Positions 1-9,140 of a stretch of DNA of 64,000 bases are shown piece after piece. This DNA is from Roseivirga sp. E12. GTDB lineage: Bacteria > Bacteroidota > Bacteroidia > Cytophagales > Cyclobacteriaceae. Below the pieces are notes generated by a model. It was not told the origin of the DNA. It did no database searches and was given only the letters and a program-made list of their open reading frames with translations. The translations under genes and the position numbers were made by a program. The stretch spans positions 62,001-126,000 of the forward strand of contig NZ_JAGFMD010000006.1 of the NCBI RefSeq assembly GCF_017592825.1, in the 5' to 3' direction. Position 1 is the first letter of the stretch, and the number at the start of each line of letters is the position of its first letter.

Positions 1-711
1 AATTTGTGCTGAACTATTAGCAATAGCGGCTGCACTGGCATTGCGCACTACACAAGGTACTTCTACCAAGCCGGCCACCGGATCGCATACCAAGCCCAAC
101 ATACATTGCACAGTAATTGCCACTGCATTGAAAACTTGATCGATATTTCCACCTAAGCAATACACCATGGCTCCTGCCCCCATCGCTGCAGCACTACCGG
201 TCTCGGCTTGACAACCGCCAACTGCGCCTGCAATTGAAGCTCTCTTTTCCATAATGAGGGCAATACCCGCCCCTACTAAAAGCCCTTTCATAATACTGCG
301 ATCTGGAAGGTCATGAAGCTCTTGCAGTGTTACTAAAACCCCTGGAAGAATTCCTGAAGCACCTGCCGTTGGCGCGGCAACCACCCGACCCATGCATGAG
401 TTAACTTCTTTGGCTGCCAAGGCCCGTGAAATGAGCACTTGAAATTCTCTTGAAAGCACAGGCTTTGGATAATTATAAACCTTTTTTGCCCCGTTGTTTA
501 TCATTCCAGAACGAGAAGTCATCTCTTCAGTTAAACCCGTTTGGACCGCTTCTTTCATTACCTGATAAGCCTTGCCCAAGCCTTCCCACATCAGTTCTTC
601 TGTGGCCTGCTTTTGGTCAACTTCATATTCAATGACAGACTGGGGTAATGACACATTGTTCGTTGTGCAGTATTCTTTCCAGCCTTTAAAATCTTCAAAC
701 AAATAGCTCAT
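1..711 (-). CDS. sdaA: L-serine dehydratase (ammonia-lyase), iron-sulfur type, alpha domain; 3' end outside window
   Basis: The first 237 residues of an Fe-S L-serine ammonia-lyase, which deaminates L-serine to pyruvate and ammonia in the cytoplasm. The ATG is at 709-711 and the frame is open to the window edge, so the C-terminus is missing. Family hallmarks are seen: a TAGASGILPG segment near residue 115-124 and three cysteines that match the [4Fe-4S] ligands of the family, Cys167 (GGCQAE), Cys209 (CDP) and Cys220 (VPC). It lies 59 bp downstream of the response-regulator gene on the same strand, so co-transcription is possible. The missing part cannot show whether the beta domain is fused or separate. 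Confidence 0.93.
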   Translation of the reverse strand, partial: MSYLFEDFKGWKEYCTTNNVSLPQSVIEYEVDQKQATEELMWEGLGKAYQVMKEAVQTGLTEEMTSRSGMINNGAKKVYNYPKPVLSREFQVLISRALAAKEVNSCMGRVVAAPTAGASGILPGVLVTLQELHDLPDRSIMKGLLVGAGIALIMEKRASIAGAVGGCQAETGSAAAMGAGAMVYCLGGNIDQVFNAVAITVQCMLGLVCDPVAGLVEVPCVVRNASAAAIANSSAQI

Positions 712-770
712 CTCAACTCGTTTGCTCAAAGCTAATCGATTTTATACAAACGATTGAGGATTTATGTGCA

Positions 771-1472
771 TCAAGAATAACGATCTAAGAAGGATCTTAC
801 ATGGAGCCGATAAGTTTGGCTGATGGGTAGGTATTCCTCCATAATTTTCACCTTGTCATTAGAGATGGATTGAAGATGCTCTAGATTAACAATGTATGAC
901 TGATGAATTCTTATGAATTGGCTTTCAGGAAGGTCATTTTCAAGATCTTTTAGATTCATGAGACTCAAAATTTTTGAACCTCTCATTTGAAACTGTACAT
1001 AGTCCTTCTGACCCTTTATGTACAGAATATCCTTGAAATACACTTTAACCAATTCTCTTCCGTCCTTGATAAAAAGGAAATCTTTAGCCTTCTCTTCCCC
1101 GTTTTTCGAGGCAACACTTTCAACAGCTTTCAGTCGGTTAATCGCTTTGACAAACCTGCCGAAATCAAATGGCTTCAATAAATAATCAACAGCATTGAGC
1201 TCAAAAGCATCCACAGCATATTCAGCGAATGCCGTTGTGAAAATTATACTTGGTGATTGGCCAATAGATTTGCTCAGTTCAAGCCCTGAAAAATCTGGCA
1301 TTTTTATATCCAGAAAGATCAGGTCAACCGTATGATCTTTTAGAAAAGTTAAAGCTGTCAACCCCGAAGAAAAATCCCCAAGCAATTCGATATAGTCCAC
1401 ACGTTGGCAGTAATCAACGAGTAGTTTTCGAGCCAAAGGCTCATCATCGATGATTATACATTTTAACTTCAT
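771..1472 (-). CDS. LytTR-family response regulator (system 1)
   Basis: A cytoplasmic LytR/AlgR-type response regulator of 233 residues. The receiver domain (about 1-118) has the acidic pair after strand 1 (IIDDE, D9/D10), the phosphoacceptor Asp55 (LIFLDIKMPD) and the conserved Lys100 (LLKPF). A LytTR DNA-binding domain follows (about 130-230), with the typical FIRIHQSYIVN motif. Its start overlaps the stop of the kinase gene by 4 nt (ATGA), so the two are translationally coupled. The target is unknown; repeated motifs at 2554-2628 in front of the divergent secreted-protein gene are candidates. It is paralogous in architecture to the regulator at 9745-10521. Confidence 0.95.
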   Translation of the reverse strand: MKLKCIIIDDEPLARKLLVDYCQRVDYIELLGDFSSGLTALTFLKDHTVDLIFLDIKMPDFSGLELSKSIGQSPSIIFTTAFAEYAVDAFELNAVDYLLKPFDFGRFVKAINRLKAVESVASKNGEEKAKDFLFIKDGRELVKVYFKDILYIKGQKDYVQFQMRGSKILSLMNLKDLENDLPESQFIRIHQSYIVNLEHLQSISNDKVKIMEEYLPISQTYRLHVRSFLDRYS

Positions 1473-2497
1473 TTTAGCTCCAATTTTAAGGTAACCCTGA
1501 AGTCCTCAGCTGAAGGTGATATATCAAGGCTATACTGATCTCCATAGCTAAGGTCAAGTCGTTTCTTTACATTTTCTAATCCAAAGCCCGATCTCTCCGA
1601 AACCCTTTCAACATGCTTATTGAGGCTATTTTCAACCTGAAAAACCAAGTCTGTCTTAGTAGACTGAAGTTTAATACAAATGCTCGATTTATCATTGGCA
1701 TCGCTAACCCCATGCTTAAAGGCGTTCTCTACAAAAGGGATCAAAATCAATGGAGGAATATCAATGTCGAAATCGACTTCTGATGTATCAAAAGTCAAAT
1801 CGAAAGACTTATTAAGGCGTATTTTTTCCAGGTCTAGGTAGTCTCTTAAATAGGCAATTTCACTATGCAGAGGCACAAGGGGCTTATCGGATTCGTAAAT
1901 CATGTAGCGCATAATATTCGAAAGCTTAACAATCACTTCTGTCGCCTCATCGCTTTTGACCTGGGTGAGATAATTCAGGTTATGCAGTGTATTAAAAAGG
2001 AAGTGGGGGTTGATTTGAGCCTTTAGATAATTCAATTCGGCATTGAGCTTCTCATTTTCGAGTGTTTTCTTCTCTCCCTCCAAGACAAACTTATCCTTGG
2101 TAAACTTCATTAAAGATGTGAAAAGGATAAATGAGGTAGTTGTCCAAAAAATATTGAAGACTCTAAGAAAGTCGATTTTGGTATAATAGTCTGTCCCAAA
2201 AACCTTGTCAAAAAATATTGCTTCTAGCTGGGTACGCCCTAAGATCACGACAAACATCAGAAGCAGAAATAGTAGCAGGTATTTACCATAGCTCTTGCTC
2301 TTAAAAACTAGCGGAAGCAGGAAAAAGTAATGAACGTAAGAGGCAATAATATTGAATCCATTCTGCACGCCAAGGAGTTTCAAAGCCACAGCTGTCTGCA
2401 AATTCTGATTGTAGTCAATGAATTTGAATGACAGAAACAATACCCAAAAGGCGATATGTATAACTAGGAAGAGTCTCTTGTTCACGTTGTTCATCAA
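1469..2497 (-). CDS. LytS-like sensor histidine kinase (system 1)
   Basis: A membrane sensor kinase of the His_kinase (LytS/YehU) family, 342 residues. The N-terminal part has about four hydrophobic segments (near 10-28, 45-65, 72-88 and 112-130) and no obvious extracytoplasmic sensor domain. A short coiled linker leads to the phosphoacceptor motif NPHFLFNTLHNL (His165). The N-box of the ATPase domain is at about 254-263 (PFVENAFKHG). It is the first gene of a two-gene operon with the LytTR regulator. The second Met of the MM start is an equally possible initiator. The signal it senses cannot be told from the sequence. Confidence 0.93.
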   Translation of the reverse strand: MMNNVNKRLFLVIHIAFWVLFLSFKFIDYNQNLQTAVALKLLGVQNGFNIIASYVHYFFLLPLVFKSKSYGKYLLLFLLLMFVVILGRTQLEAIFFDKVFGTDYYTKIDFLRVFNIFWTTTSFILFTSLMKFTKDKFVLEGEKKTLENEKLNAELNYLKAQINPHFLFNTLHNLNYLTQVKSDEATEVIVKLSNIMRYMIYESDKPLVPLHSEIAYLRDYLDLEKIRLNKSFDLTFDTSEVDFDIDIPPLILIPFVENAFKHGVSDANDKSSICIKLQSTKTDLVFQVENSLNKHVERVSERSGFGLENVKKRLDLSYGDQYSLDISPSAEDFRVTLKLELK

Positions 2498-2553
2498 CCA
2501 ACAATTTCCAGGATTTTGAAGCCCAAACCCATTTCAATCTACAATTTGCCCCT

Positions 2554-2628
2554 TTTAGTCGACAACTCGGATAGAAAGATTAGATTCTACCAATTGTCGT
2601 ACTAAATGACTCAGTCTGTCGATTAGTA
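2554..2628. promoter_or_regulatory. Cluster of related TGTCG/TAGT motifs in a divergent intergenic region
   Basis: Between the kinase gene (start 2497) and the secreted-protein gene (start 2663) are three related motifs: TTTAGTCGACAA (2554-2565), TTGTCGTACTAAA (2594-2606, nearly its inverse) and CTGTCGATTAGTA (2616-2628). Such clustering fits an operator, and the neighbouring LytTR regulator is the obvious candidate; this is inference from position only. Confidence 0.4.
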
Positions 2629-2662
2629 GAATAAAATCCTGGAGTCAGTCACATATTGGTGC

Positions 2663-3421
2663 ATGAAAGCATCAGTTCAAACAATTATTGGTTTAGTCTT
2701 AGTTTTTAGCCTTGGTCAAGTTCAGGCCCAAGACATCGATCGTCCCGATACCATCAGAGTTGGTCATAAATTCAAAAACTTCCAAGACCTAGAAATGGGT
2801 GTCACGAAAGACATTATTTACACCAAAGCGATGGGGAAAATAATGAGTGTCACTATAAATATTAAAGAGACAAAGACGATAGAAGTTGATGGTCAGAAAC
2901 TACTCTACTTCTCCCATAATATCCAAGGACCAAAGCCCGATTTTAATGGTTCATTCGAATACATCTGCGAATATGAAACTTTGAAACCTATTCAACTTAT
3001 CAGTGATTCACCAAGGGCTGGTAAAGAAGGCTTCAAATTTTCAGAATCTCTTATCACCAGTCTCGATACAGTGACGGACAACAATCGTAAAGACTTTGCT
3101 CTGGTTCTAGACCAACCCACATTCAATTGGCAAATAGATCTGGAAACATACTCATTACTACCCATGGAGGAAGGATATCATGCCGTAATGAACTTCTATC
3201 ATCCTGGCAGTCAAACGGAACCTAAATTCTATCATTTAAAAGTTATTGGGTCTGATATGGTCCTACTTCCTGACAGTCGTAGTATGGACTGTTGGATTGT
3301 TTACACAGACTATGGTGGCACTCAACCCACACGCTTCTGGTATACAAAAAAGGGTCAGAATTTCGTAAAGATGGAAGGAAAATATAAGCAACTGACAATT
3401 CTAAAAGAGCGGATATATTAG
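2663..3421 (+). CDS. Secreted protein of unknown function, DUF3108-like
   Basis: A 252-residue protein with a clear signal peptide (about 1-22, ending VQAQ), so probably periplasmic or outer-membrane associated. The rest is beta-rich and lacks membrane segments or catalytic motifs. The general pattern (a segment on chemical equivalents of an intermediate, then WYTKKG near the C-terminus) recalls DUF3108/lipoprotein-localisation-like exported proteins, but the match is loose. It is transcribed divergently from the LytS/LytR-like pair, which may regulate it, and ends 25 bp before hemE. It is a real gene by length, signal peptide and codon use; its function is unknown. Confidence 0.8.
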   Translation: MKASVQTIIGLVLVFSLGQVQAQDIDRPDTIRVGHKFKNFQDLEMGVTKDIIYTKAMGKIMSVTINIKETKTIEVDGQKLLYFSHNIQGPKPDFNGSFEYICEYETLKPIQLISDSPRAGKEGFKFSESLITSLDTVTDNNRKDFALVLDQPTFNWQIDLETYSLLPMEEGYHAVMNFYHPGSQTEPKFYHLKVIGSDMVLLPDSRSMDCWIVYTDYGGTQPTRFWYTKKGQNFVKMEGKYKQLTILKERIY

Positions 3422-3434
3422 ATCAAACTATCAT

Positions 3435-3442
3435 TATCTTTG
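3435..3442 (+). promoter_or_regulatory. Possible -7 element (TATCTTTG) of hemE promoter
   Basis: TATCTTTG matches the Bacteroidota -7 consensus TAnnTTTG and ends 4 nt before the hemE ATG. If used, the transcript would be nearly leaderless. No good -33 TTG/TTTG is seen at the right distance, so the call is weak. Confidence 0.3.
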
Positions 3443-3446
3443 CCGC

Positions 3447-4496
3447 ATGGAATTGCAGAATGATTTATTGATTAGAGCGGCAAAAGGTGAAAAGACAGAA
3501 AGAACCCCTGTATGGTTAATGCGCCAAGCTGGACGTATTCTACCTGAGTACCGCGCTGTGAGAAACTCTCTTAGTGGTTTTATTGAGCTTGCCAAAACAC
3601 CCGACCTTGCTGCAGAAGTAACCATCCAACCTGTCGACATTTTGGGAGTTGATGCTGCCATTATCTTTTCTGACATTTTGGTAATTCCTGAGGCCATGGG
3701 CCTGAAATATGAAATGGTTGAAAAGAAGGGACCATGGTTCCCAGAAACCATTAATGGCTATGATGATTTCAATAAACTAAAAAAGGCAGATGCAGAATCT
3801 GATCTTGCTTATGTACTCGAAGCGATTAAAATCACAAAGAAAGAGCTTAATGGTCGCGTTCCTTTAATTGGATTTGCGGGTGCTCCGTGGACAATCTTCT
3901 GCTATATGATCGAAGGGCAAGGGAGCAAGACCTTCTCAAAGGCCAGAAGGATGCTTTATACTGAGCCTCTTCTAGCCGATCAATTACTACAATTGATCAC
4001 GGATAGCACCATCGATTACTTAAAAGCTCAGATTGCAGCAGGAGCCGACATTGTACAAATCTTTGATTCTTGGGCGGGCATTCTTTCACCTGAGCACTAT
4101 CAAAAGTATTCGATGAAATACATCACTCAAATCTGCGATGCCATTGATGAGGTGCCGATAACCGTTTTTGCCAAGGGCGCTTTCTTTGCGCGCAGCGAGA
4201 TGCGTCATCTCAACTGCCAAACGATCGGACTAGACTGGAATATGGATATTAAAGAATCGAGAAGGCTTATTGGCGAAGGTAAAACCCTTCAAGGTAATCT
4301 TGACCCATGTGCTCTTTATGGATCGACTGTCGAAATAGAGACCGCTACAAGAAAGATGCTCGATACTTTTGGCACCAGCAGACACATTGCCAACCTTGGT
4401 CATGGCGTCTATCCGGATACCAATCCTGATAAGGTTAAGGTGTTCATCAATACTGTAAAAGAGTATAGCGCTGTCATGCGTAGTACTGTTGACTGA
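3447..4496 (+). CDS. hemE: Uroporphyrinogen decarboxylase
   Basis: A cytoplasmic heme-pathway enzyme that removes four carboxyl groups from uroporphyrinogen III to give coproporphyrinogen III. The length (349 aa) is normal for the family. The N-terminal signature [16 protein letters not shown] is at residues 21-36, and the region with the catalytic Asp ([14 protein letters not shown]) lies near 75-88; the second signature ([16 protein letters not shown]) follows at about 150. The start is fixed by the N-terminus being just ahead of the signature, as in homologues. It appears monocistronic here; another heme gene, hemC, is 31 kb away in the window. Confidence 0.98.
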   Translation: MELQNDLLIRAAKGEKTERTPVWLMRQAGRILPEYRAVRNSLSGFIELAKTPDLAAEVTIQPVDILGVDAAIIFSDILVIPEAMGLKYEMVEKKGPWFPETINGYDDFNKLKKADAESDLAYVLEAIKITKKELNGRVPLIGFAGAPWTIFCYMIEGQGSKTFSKARRMLYTEPLLADQLLQLITDSTIDYLKAQIAAGADIVQIFDSWAGILSPEHYQKYSMKYITQICDAIDEVPITVFAKGAFFARSEMRHLNCQTIGLDWNMDIKESRRLIGEGKTLQGNLDPCALYGSTVEIETATRKMLDTFGTSRHIANLGHGVYPDTNPDKVKVFINTVKEYSAVMRSTVD

Positions 4497-4563
4497 CCGA
4501 AGCAGTAGTTTTTCTTTTGGTTTATTCAGGTTTAAGCTAATTTGATGCTTCAAACTAATAACT

Positions 4564-5880
4564 ATGAAGAGATTATTTTCTGTCTTTGTTGCGCTGGCCA
4601 TGGTAACCCAGCTCACTGCATCAACCATTAAAACTGATCCCAAACCCTCTCTTAAGGAAAGAGTCATAACCCTTTCTAAAGAAATTGAGCCTAAAGTTGT
4701 CAATTGGAGACACTGGGTGCATGAAAATGCTGAGTTATCCAATCGAGAGTTTAAAACAGCTGCCTATGTAGCCGCTCATTTGAAAAGCCTCGGTTTCGAA
4801 GTACAGGAAAATGTAGCCAAGACGGGTGTAGTCGGAATTCTCAAAGGGGGTAAGCCGGGTCCTGTTGTGGGGTTAAGGGCAGATATGGATGGGCTTCCCG
4901 TGAAGGAGAGAGCCGATATTCCATGGGCTTCGAAGCAAATTGGAGAGTATAATGGCGAAGAAGTGCCTGTAATGCATGCTTGTGGGCACGACACTCATGT
5001 GGCTATTCTGATGGGTGTAGCAGAAGTACTGAACTCGGTGAAAGACGACCTGCGAGGTACAGTAAAATTTATCTTCCAACCTGCCGAAGAGGGAGCACCT
5101 CCTGGTGAAGAAGGTGGCGCAGAATTAATGGTTAAAGAAGGCGTTATCGAAGGAATGGATGCCATCTTCGGTTTGCACATCAATTCAAAGACCGAGGCAG
5201 GAAAAGTACGATATCGCCCTGCTGGAATTATGGCTGCAGTTAATAGCTTCAACATAAAAATCAAAGGCGTTCAAACTCACGGTTCCACTCCTTGGACAGG
5301 AGTCGATCCTATTGTAACCGCTGCCCAAATCATTAATAACGCGCAGACTGTGGTGAGTAGAGGCTTACCATTGACAAAGGCCGCTGCCGTTTTGAGTTTT
5401 GGTAAAATCGAAGGTGGTGTACGTAACAATATTATTCCTGAAGAGGTGAATATGATTGGAACGATAAGAACATTGGATGCTGGCATGAGAGAAACACTTT
5501 TTGAGCGCTTCCATACCATAGTAAAGAACACTGGCGAAAGTAATGGCGCAGAAGCCATTCTGACGATTAACAGAGGCTATCCAATCACCTATAACAACCC
5601 TGATCTGACAGCCATGATGGCCAGCACTTTTACGGAAGTGGCAGGTACAGAAAATGTTGAATCAAGCATGGATGCGATCACAGGTGCGGAAGACTTTTCC
5701 TTCTTCCAAGAGAAAATCCCTGGCTTGTATTTCTTTATCGGTGGAATGAGAAAAGGGCAGGATCCAAAGACTTCAGCACCGCATCATACCCCTGACTTTT
5801 ATGTAGATGATTCAGGACTTCTTACTGGCATCAAGCTCATGAGTAGAATGGTGGTGGACTATGGGGAAAAGAGGAAGTAG
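4564..5880 (+). CDS. Exported M20-family amidohydrolase (N-acyl amino acid / peptidase-like)
   Basis: A 438-residue metallohydrolase of the M20D amidohydrolase group (relatives include hippurate and N-acyl-amino-acid hydrolases). A signal peptide covers about residues 1-20, so it acts outside the cytoplasm. Metal-binding signatures are present: HACGHDTHVAILMG with Cys140 and His142, PAEEG near 175, and a C-terminal HHTPDF. A dimerisation (bacterial exopeptidase) insert lies between. The gene starts 67 bp after hemE on the same strand and ends just before a long inverted repeat at 5901-5973. The substrate cannot be predicted. Confidence 0.93.
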   Translation: MKRLFSVFVALAMVTQLTASTIKTDPKPSLKERVITLSKEIEPKVVNWRHWVHENAELSNREFKTAAYVAAHLKSLGFEVQENVAKTGVVGILKGGKPGPVVGLRADMDGLPVKERADIPWASKQIGEYNGEEVPVMHACGHDTHVAILMGVAEVLNSVKDDLRGTVKFIFQPAEEGAPPGEEGGAELMVKEGVIEGMDAIFGLHINSKTEAGKVRYRPAGIMAAVNSFNIKIKGVQTHGSTPWTGVDPIVTAAQIINNAQTVVSRGLPLTKAAAVLSFGKIEGGVRNNIIPEEVNMIGTIRTLDAGMRETLFERFHTIVKNTGESNGAEAILTINRGYPITYNNPDLTAMMASTFTEVAGTENVESSMDAITGAEDFSFFQEKIPGLYFFIGGMRKGQDPKTSAPHHTPDFYVDDSGLLTGIKLMSRMVVDYGEKRK

Positions 5881-5900
5881 TATTGGGTAGGGCGTAATGC

Positions 5901-5973
5901 GTATTGCGTAGTGAGTACCTCGTATTGAGATTAATAGAGAAGGTCTCAATACTCGATACCAAGTACGCAATAC
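5901..5973. repeat. Imperfect long inverted repeat of GTATTG-type units
   Basis: A left arm (5901-5930) beginning GTATTGCGTA and containing GTATTGAGA faces a right arm (5944-5973) containing TCTCAATACTCG and ending TACGCAATAC. The arms are about 30 nt, with a 13-nt centre, and fold into one long hairpin. It lies exactly between the stop codons of two convergent genes, abutting the second. It may serve as a bidirectional terminator, and its patchwork of near-identical 10-mers suggests an interspersed repeat family. Confidence 0.8.
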
Positions 5974-6297
5974 TTACAAGTAATCCTCTCTTACCGGGCT
6001 AAAGACATCCAACAGTTGGCAATCCGTAATTGCTCTACCGCTATGTACTGCATTTGAGGGAATAACGGCTATGTCACCGGCTTTCATAACCTTAGACTCT
6101 CCTTCTAATGTCAATTCAAATTCACCAGACATTACTTGGGCAGCAACTTGCTCATGGTGATGACTATGCTCAGGTAGGACACTTCCGGCTTTGATATCCC
6201 AATAGGCAAGTGTCATTTTTTCAGTGTGAACAAATTTTACTGAGAATCCCGGGAGCAGTTCTTTGGATTTTACATTCTCTAATTGGATGAAGGGCAT
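5974..6297 (-). CDS. Small cupin-domain protein
   Basis: A 107-residue single-domain cupin. The first metal-binding motif is seen as PEHSHHHEQVAAQVMSGEFE (about residues 41-60) and the second as GDIAVIPSNAVHSG (about 75-88), so the metal site looks intact. Such small cupins are oxygenases, isomerases or ligand-binding proteins, and the sequence does not distinguish among them. There is no signal peptide, so it is cytoplasmic. It is monocistronic and convergent with the M20 hydrolase. Confidence 0.9.
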   Translation of the reverse strand: MPFIQLENVKSKELLPGFSVKFVHTEKMTLAYWDIKAGSVLPEHSHHHEQVAAQVMSGEFELTLEGESKVMKAGDIAVIPSNAVHSGRAITDCQLLDVFSPVREDYL

Positions 6298-6362
6298 ATA
6301 AATTCTTATAAGACAATAATACTAAATATTGGCGCAATGAGGTCTATACTCACCTGAGTCTA

Positions 6363-7124
6363 TCACTCAATCGAGCTCCTCTGAGCAACCAACTGAATGA
6401 CCAAAGAGGCACTCGGCACTTCAAAGTTGACAATTTGTCTTGGGCTCTCTCTACTTATCCAAATTTTGTTGCTCGGCATATTACCATCTGTATTCAAAAC
6501 TATGATGTCACAATCGAAGACTCCCATCTCAGTAAGAATGGAATCACGTGAATCATAAGTAAGCGTAGCTTCAGCCAAACCCAGGCTAGAAGGAACCAGA
6601 GCACTAAACCTGAGCGTGTCACCTTCGCCTATTGATAAGGTTTGAAGTAGCATGTAAAGTTCGCTTCTAACGATATCATAGTCGAAGTTTTGGTCAATGG
6701 GAATCGTTCGGGTAGTGTCACTTGTAATAACTTTTGCTTCACCTTTTACAGACTGTCCTTCCATATTGAGATTCGTAATGATCCGCCTATTAGCCAAAGT
6801 CATATCAATGTGAGTAGAATTGATTTTGAAATTGGTTGTATCAAATCTAAACTCAGCCTGTTCATATACACTACCATCATCAAATTGCGAAGTATCTCTT
6901 GAGACCAATTGACCATCCTCGAAAAAGGTCCCAAAAATCATAGATCCAACTTTATCACCCTCAGCATTAAACATGTGATAAGTATTGACAACCTCTTGAA
7001 TGCTTTTAAAATCTACAGGGTATCCCAACCATTCTTTGTTGATTTCATGACGCCCTGAGGTACAAGCCGTAAAACTTAATATGATCATGCAAAAAAGGAC
7101 GACATATTTCATAGAGGCCTTCAT
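6363..7124 (-). CDS. Lipoprotein of unknown function
   Basis: An open frame reaches 7199, but the start at 7124 (or 7112) is preferred because it puts a lipoprotein signal at the N-terminus (MKASMKYVVLFCMIILSFTAC, lipobox FTAC). The mature part of about 230 residues is beta-rich and has no recognised motif; a stretch near the C-terminus (VFDCDIIVLNTDGNMPSNKIWIS) is like DUF3108-type proteins, which also have a final segment about conversion to substrate. With this start about 280 bp upstream (7125-7405) is free of a convincing gene and presumably holds the promoter. Function unknown. Confidence 0.8.
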   Translation of the reverse strand: MKASMKYVVLFCMIILSFTACTSGRHEINKEWLGYPVDFKSIQEVVNTYHMFNAEGDKVGSMIFGTFFEDGQLVSRDTSQFDDGSVYEQAEFRFDTTNFKINSTHIDMTLANRRIITNLNMEGQSVKGEAKVITSDTTRTIPIDQNFDYDIVRSELYMLLQTLSIGEGDTLRFSALVPSSLGLAEATLTYDSRDSILTEMGVFDCDIIVLNTDGNMPSNKIWISRESPRQIVNFEVPSASLVIQLVAQRSSIE

Positions 7125-7405
7125 TTTTCTTTTGATAAGACTATAGTGATTCAATTTCGGAGTACAATAACTATTGATAACTAGCAATCTTTGTGACAAA
7201 GCAATCTACCGAATTCCAAATACCCTAGATATGGTGAAAACCAACAACTTTTTGAAGTATGGCCTAATTACTCAACTCTGGAATTCAAATTTTCTGAATA
7301 GCGCATTCAATGTTGTTCTGCAAATCAGAATCTCTGGTTTGTATCATAACCACAATGATGATGTCCCTTTCTAAATTCAGGTAAGTATTTTGAAACAAGA
7401 TCATT

Positions 7406-8323
7406 TCAATTAGACCAATAAGGTGCTATATCAGTGTCTTTGTTTTTGGTGATTCTTTCAAGGTTCGTTCCGTCTGAGTTAACAGTAAATACCTCATGGT
7501 TTCCTCCAATCATCACGTTAAAAACAATCTGTTTACCATCTGGCGACCAAGATGTGCGATAAGCCCAGAAGCCTTCCTGTTTAAATCTATCGGCTTCTAA
7601 CTCAGTTGTTACCTCAATCTCTTTACGGTTGCGAAGATCCATCGTAAACAATGAAATTCGACCTTTATCTGATGACAAATAAGCTATTCGACTATCTACT
7701 CTGGAAGCACTGACCGCAAAGGTGTGTCTTTCTTCCTTAATAAGATTTGTTGGTTCACCACCATTAACAGGGACAATGAAAATGTTATAATAGTCTTTAT
7801 ATGCTGATGCATAAACGATTTGCTCGCTGTTCTCCGTCCAGTCAAAAGCTTGGTCAGAGTTTGAAACTTCCACAAGTTCTTTTTGATAAACCCCTTCGTT
7901 ATTGGCTATGCAAAGAGTGGACCTCCTTTTGCCCCAATCATATTCTTGATAGGCAATTTTAGAACCGTCTGGAGAGAAACGGGCATTATACTGGTATCGC
8001 CTACCTTTGCCAAACTTAGTTACGTTTTCAATTCCTGACTCCCTCAAATCTCCTAAACCTAATTTCCAACCACCGAATCGATATGTTGTGAATGCTATTT
8101 TGGAACCGTTATTGGAAGTCGATACATTATACTCTCCCCTTCCCCTTACCGAACCTCTTAAGAGTTTCTTGGTGATACCAGATTTGGGGGTATGCATCAT
8201 CAGTTCAAGAGTACCTCCACTATTGAGGGGACCCTTGCTTTGCGAAAAGATAATTTTCGTTTGAGAAATTGACTCTAGGTTCAAAAGACCTAGGCTCATA
8301 ATAATTAATAGAGTGTGCTTCAT
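7406..8323 (-). CDS. Exported TolB-like beta-propeller (PD40 repeat) protein
   Basis: A 305-residue protein with a signal peptide (about 1-21) followed by PD40/TolB-type propeller blades. The repeats are visible as FSPDGSKIAYQEYDWG, WTENSEQIVYAS and WSPDGKQIVFNVMIGG, and the chain ends with FTVNSDGTNLERIT. It is shorter than TolB and lacks the TolB N-terminal domain, so it is a TolB-like propeller and not Tol-Pal TolB. It starts 4 bp after the FGE-like gene and is the last gene of the DinB-FGE-TolB-like trio. A ligand or partner is unknown. Confidence 0.88.
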   Translation of the reverse strand: MKHTLLIIMSLGLLNLESISQTKIIFSQSKGPLNSGGTLELMMHTPKSGITKKLLRGSVRGRGEYNVSTSNNGSKIAFTTYRFGGWKLGLGDLRESGIENVTKFGKGRRYQYNARFSPDGSKIAYQEYDWGKRRSTLCIANNEGVYQKELVEVSNSDQAFDWTENSEQIVYASAYKDYYNIFIVPVNGGEPTNLIKEERHTFAVSASRVDSRIAYLSSDKGRISLFTMDLRNRKEIEVTTELEADRFKQEGFWAYRTSWSPDGKQIVFNVMIGGNHEVFTVNSDGTNLERITKNKDTDIAPYWSN

Positions 8324-8327
8324 ATAC

Positions 8328-9065
8328 TTACTTATCCTTTACCAGCCTGAAGCCTACAAAAAACATCCTTTTATCTGGTTCTGAACTCTGACGATCGGCA
8401 GATCTTGAATGCCTTTGACGCCCCGAAAACTGTCCTCCCCTTTGTACAAATCTAGTTTCCGTAAACTTATCAGAACACCATTCTAATAAGTTTCCATGCA
8501 TATCATAAAAACCCCATGGGTTGGGCTTCTTTTGTTTTATCGGGTGTGATTTTCGTTCAGAATTACCGCTATGCCATGTCATTTCATCCTTGTCTCCGGC
8601 ATATGGTCCAGTAGTCCCTGCTCTGCAGGCATATTCCCATTCAGCCTCAGTAGGTAACCTAAATTTACCTCCACCTGCATTTACTTTCTTCAAGAACTCC
8701 TGAATGTCGTAGTACGACACTTGATCTACAGGCAAGTTCTCTCCAACATTATTGCTGGGGTTACTACCCATCACCGCTTGCCATTGTTCTTGAGTAAGTT
8801 CAGTTTCAGCAAGCCAATAACCTTTTTCGATTTTGACGGTCCGTTGCTGCTCTCTTTCGGGTGTCCTGCCTACTTCACTTTCGGGGCTCCCCATCACAAA
8901 TTGCCCGGGCTCTACCCAAATCATGTTGACTTTCATTCCTTCGATTAGATCGAATACTTGAACATTGCCGAATGATGTCCCATTGCTTAGCCTCTCAGGT
9001 GTTATACTGACAAGAGTACTAAAACTGAAAAGGGCTGTCAATAATATTGATCTCGTAAGTCTCAT
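8328..9065 (-). CDS. Exported SUMF1/formylglycine-generating-enzyme-like protein without catalytic cysteines
   Basis: The frame is open to 9125; the start at 9065 is chosen because it places a signal peptide (MRLTRSILLTALFSF) first, giving 245 residues. The SUMF1 fold is plain: a FVMGSPESE start, RLPTEAEWEYACRAGT, FYDMHGNLLEWCSD, and a final GFRLV. In active FGE a Cys pair lies in the GGSW...CR segment; here it reads GGQFSGRQRHSRSADR with no Cys, so copper-dependent oxidase activity is unlikely. Similar proteins serve as structural or ligand-binding lectin-like domains, or in gliding. It sits between a DinB-like and a TolB-like exported protein. Confidence 0.9.
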   Translation of the reverse strand: MRLTRSILLTALFSFSTLVSITPERLSNGTSFGNVQVFDLIEGMKVNMIWVEPGQFVMGSPESEVGRTPEREQQRTVKIEKGYWLAETELTQEQWQAVMGSNPSNNVGENLPVDQVSYYDIQEFLKKVNAGGGKFRLPTEAEWEYACRAGTTGPYAGDKDEMTWHSGNSERKSHPIKQKKPNPWGFYDMHGNLLEWCSDKFTETRFVQRGGQFSGRQRHSRSADRQSSEPDKRMFFVGFRLVKDK

Positions 9066-9140
9066 ATTAAAATTTCTAATAAAGAAGGCACGGGCAATCA
9101 CCGCCCATGCCTTCAGTAAAACCACAATCGAATCTACTTG

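Noticed and set aside
4230-5558. Several antisense ORFs across hemE and the M20 gene (for example 4230-4742, 4995-5264 and 5277-5558 minus)
   Set aside because: They lie opposite genes with clear family motifs and have no motifs, starts or spacing of their own.
7174-7374. A 66-residue plus-strand ORF in the gap upstream of the lipoprotein
   Set aside because: No motif, no neighbour on the strand, and it partly overlaps the longer reading of the lipoprotein gene; probably chance.
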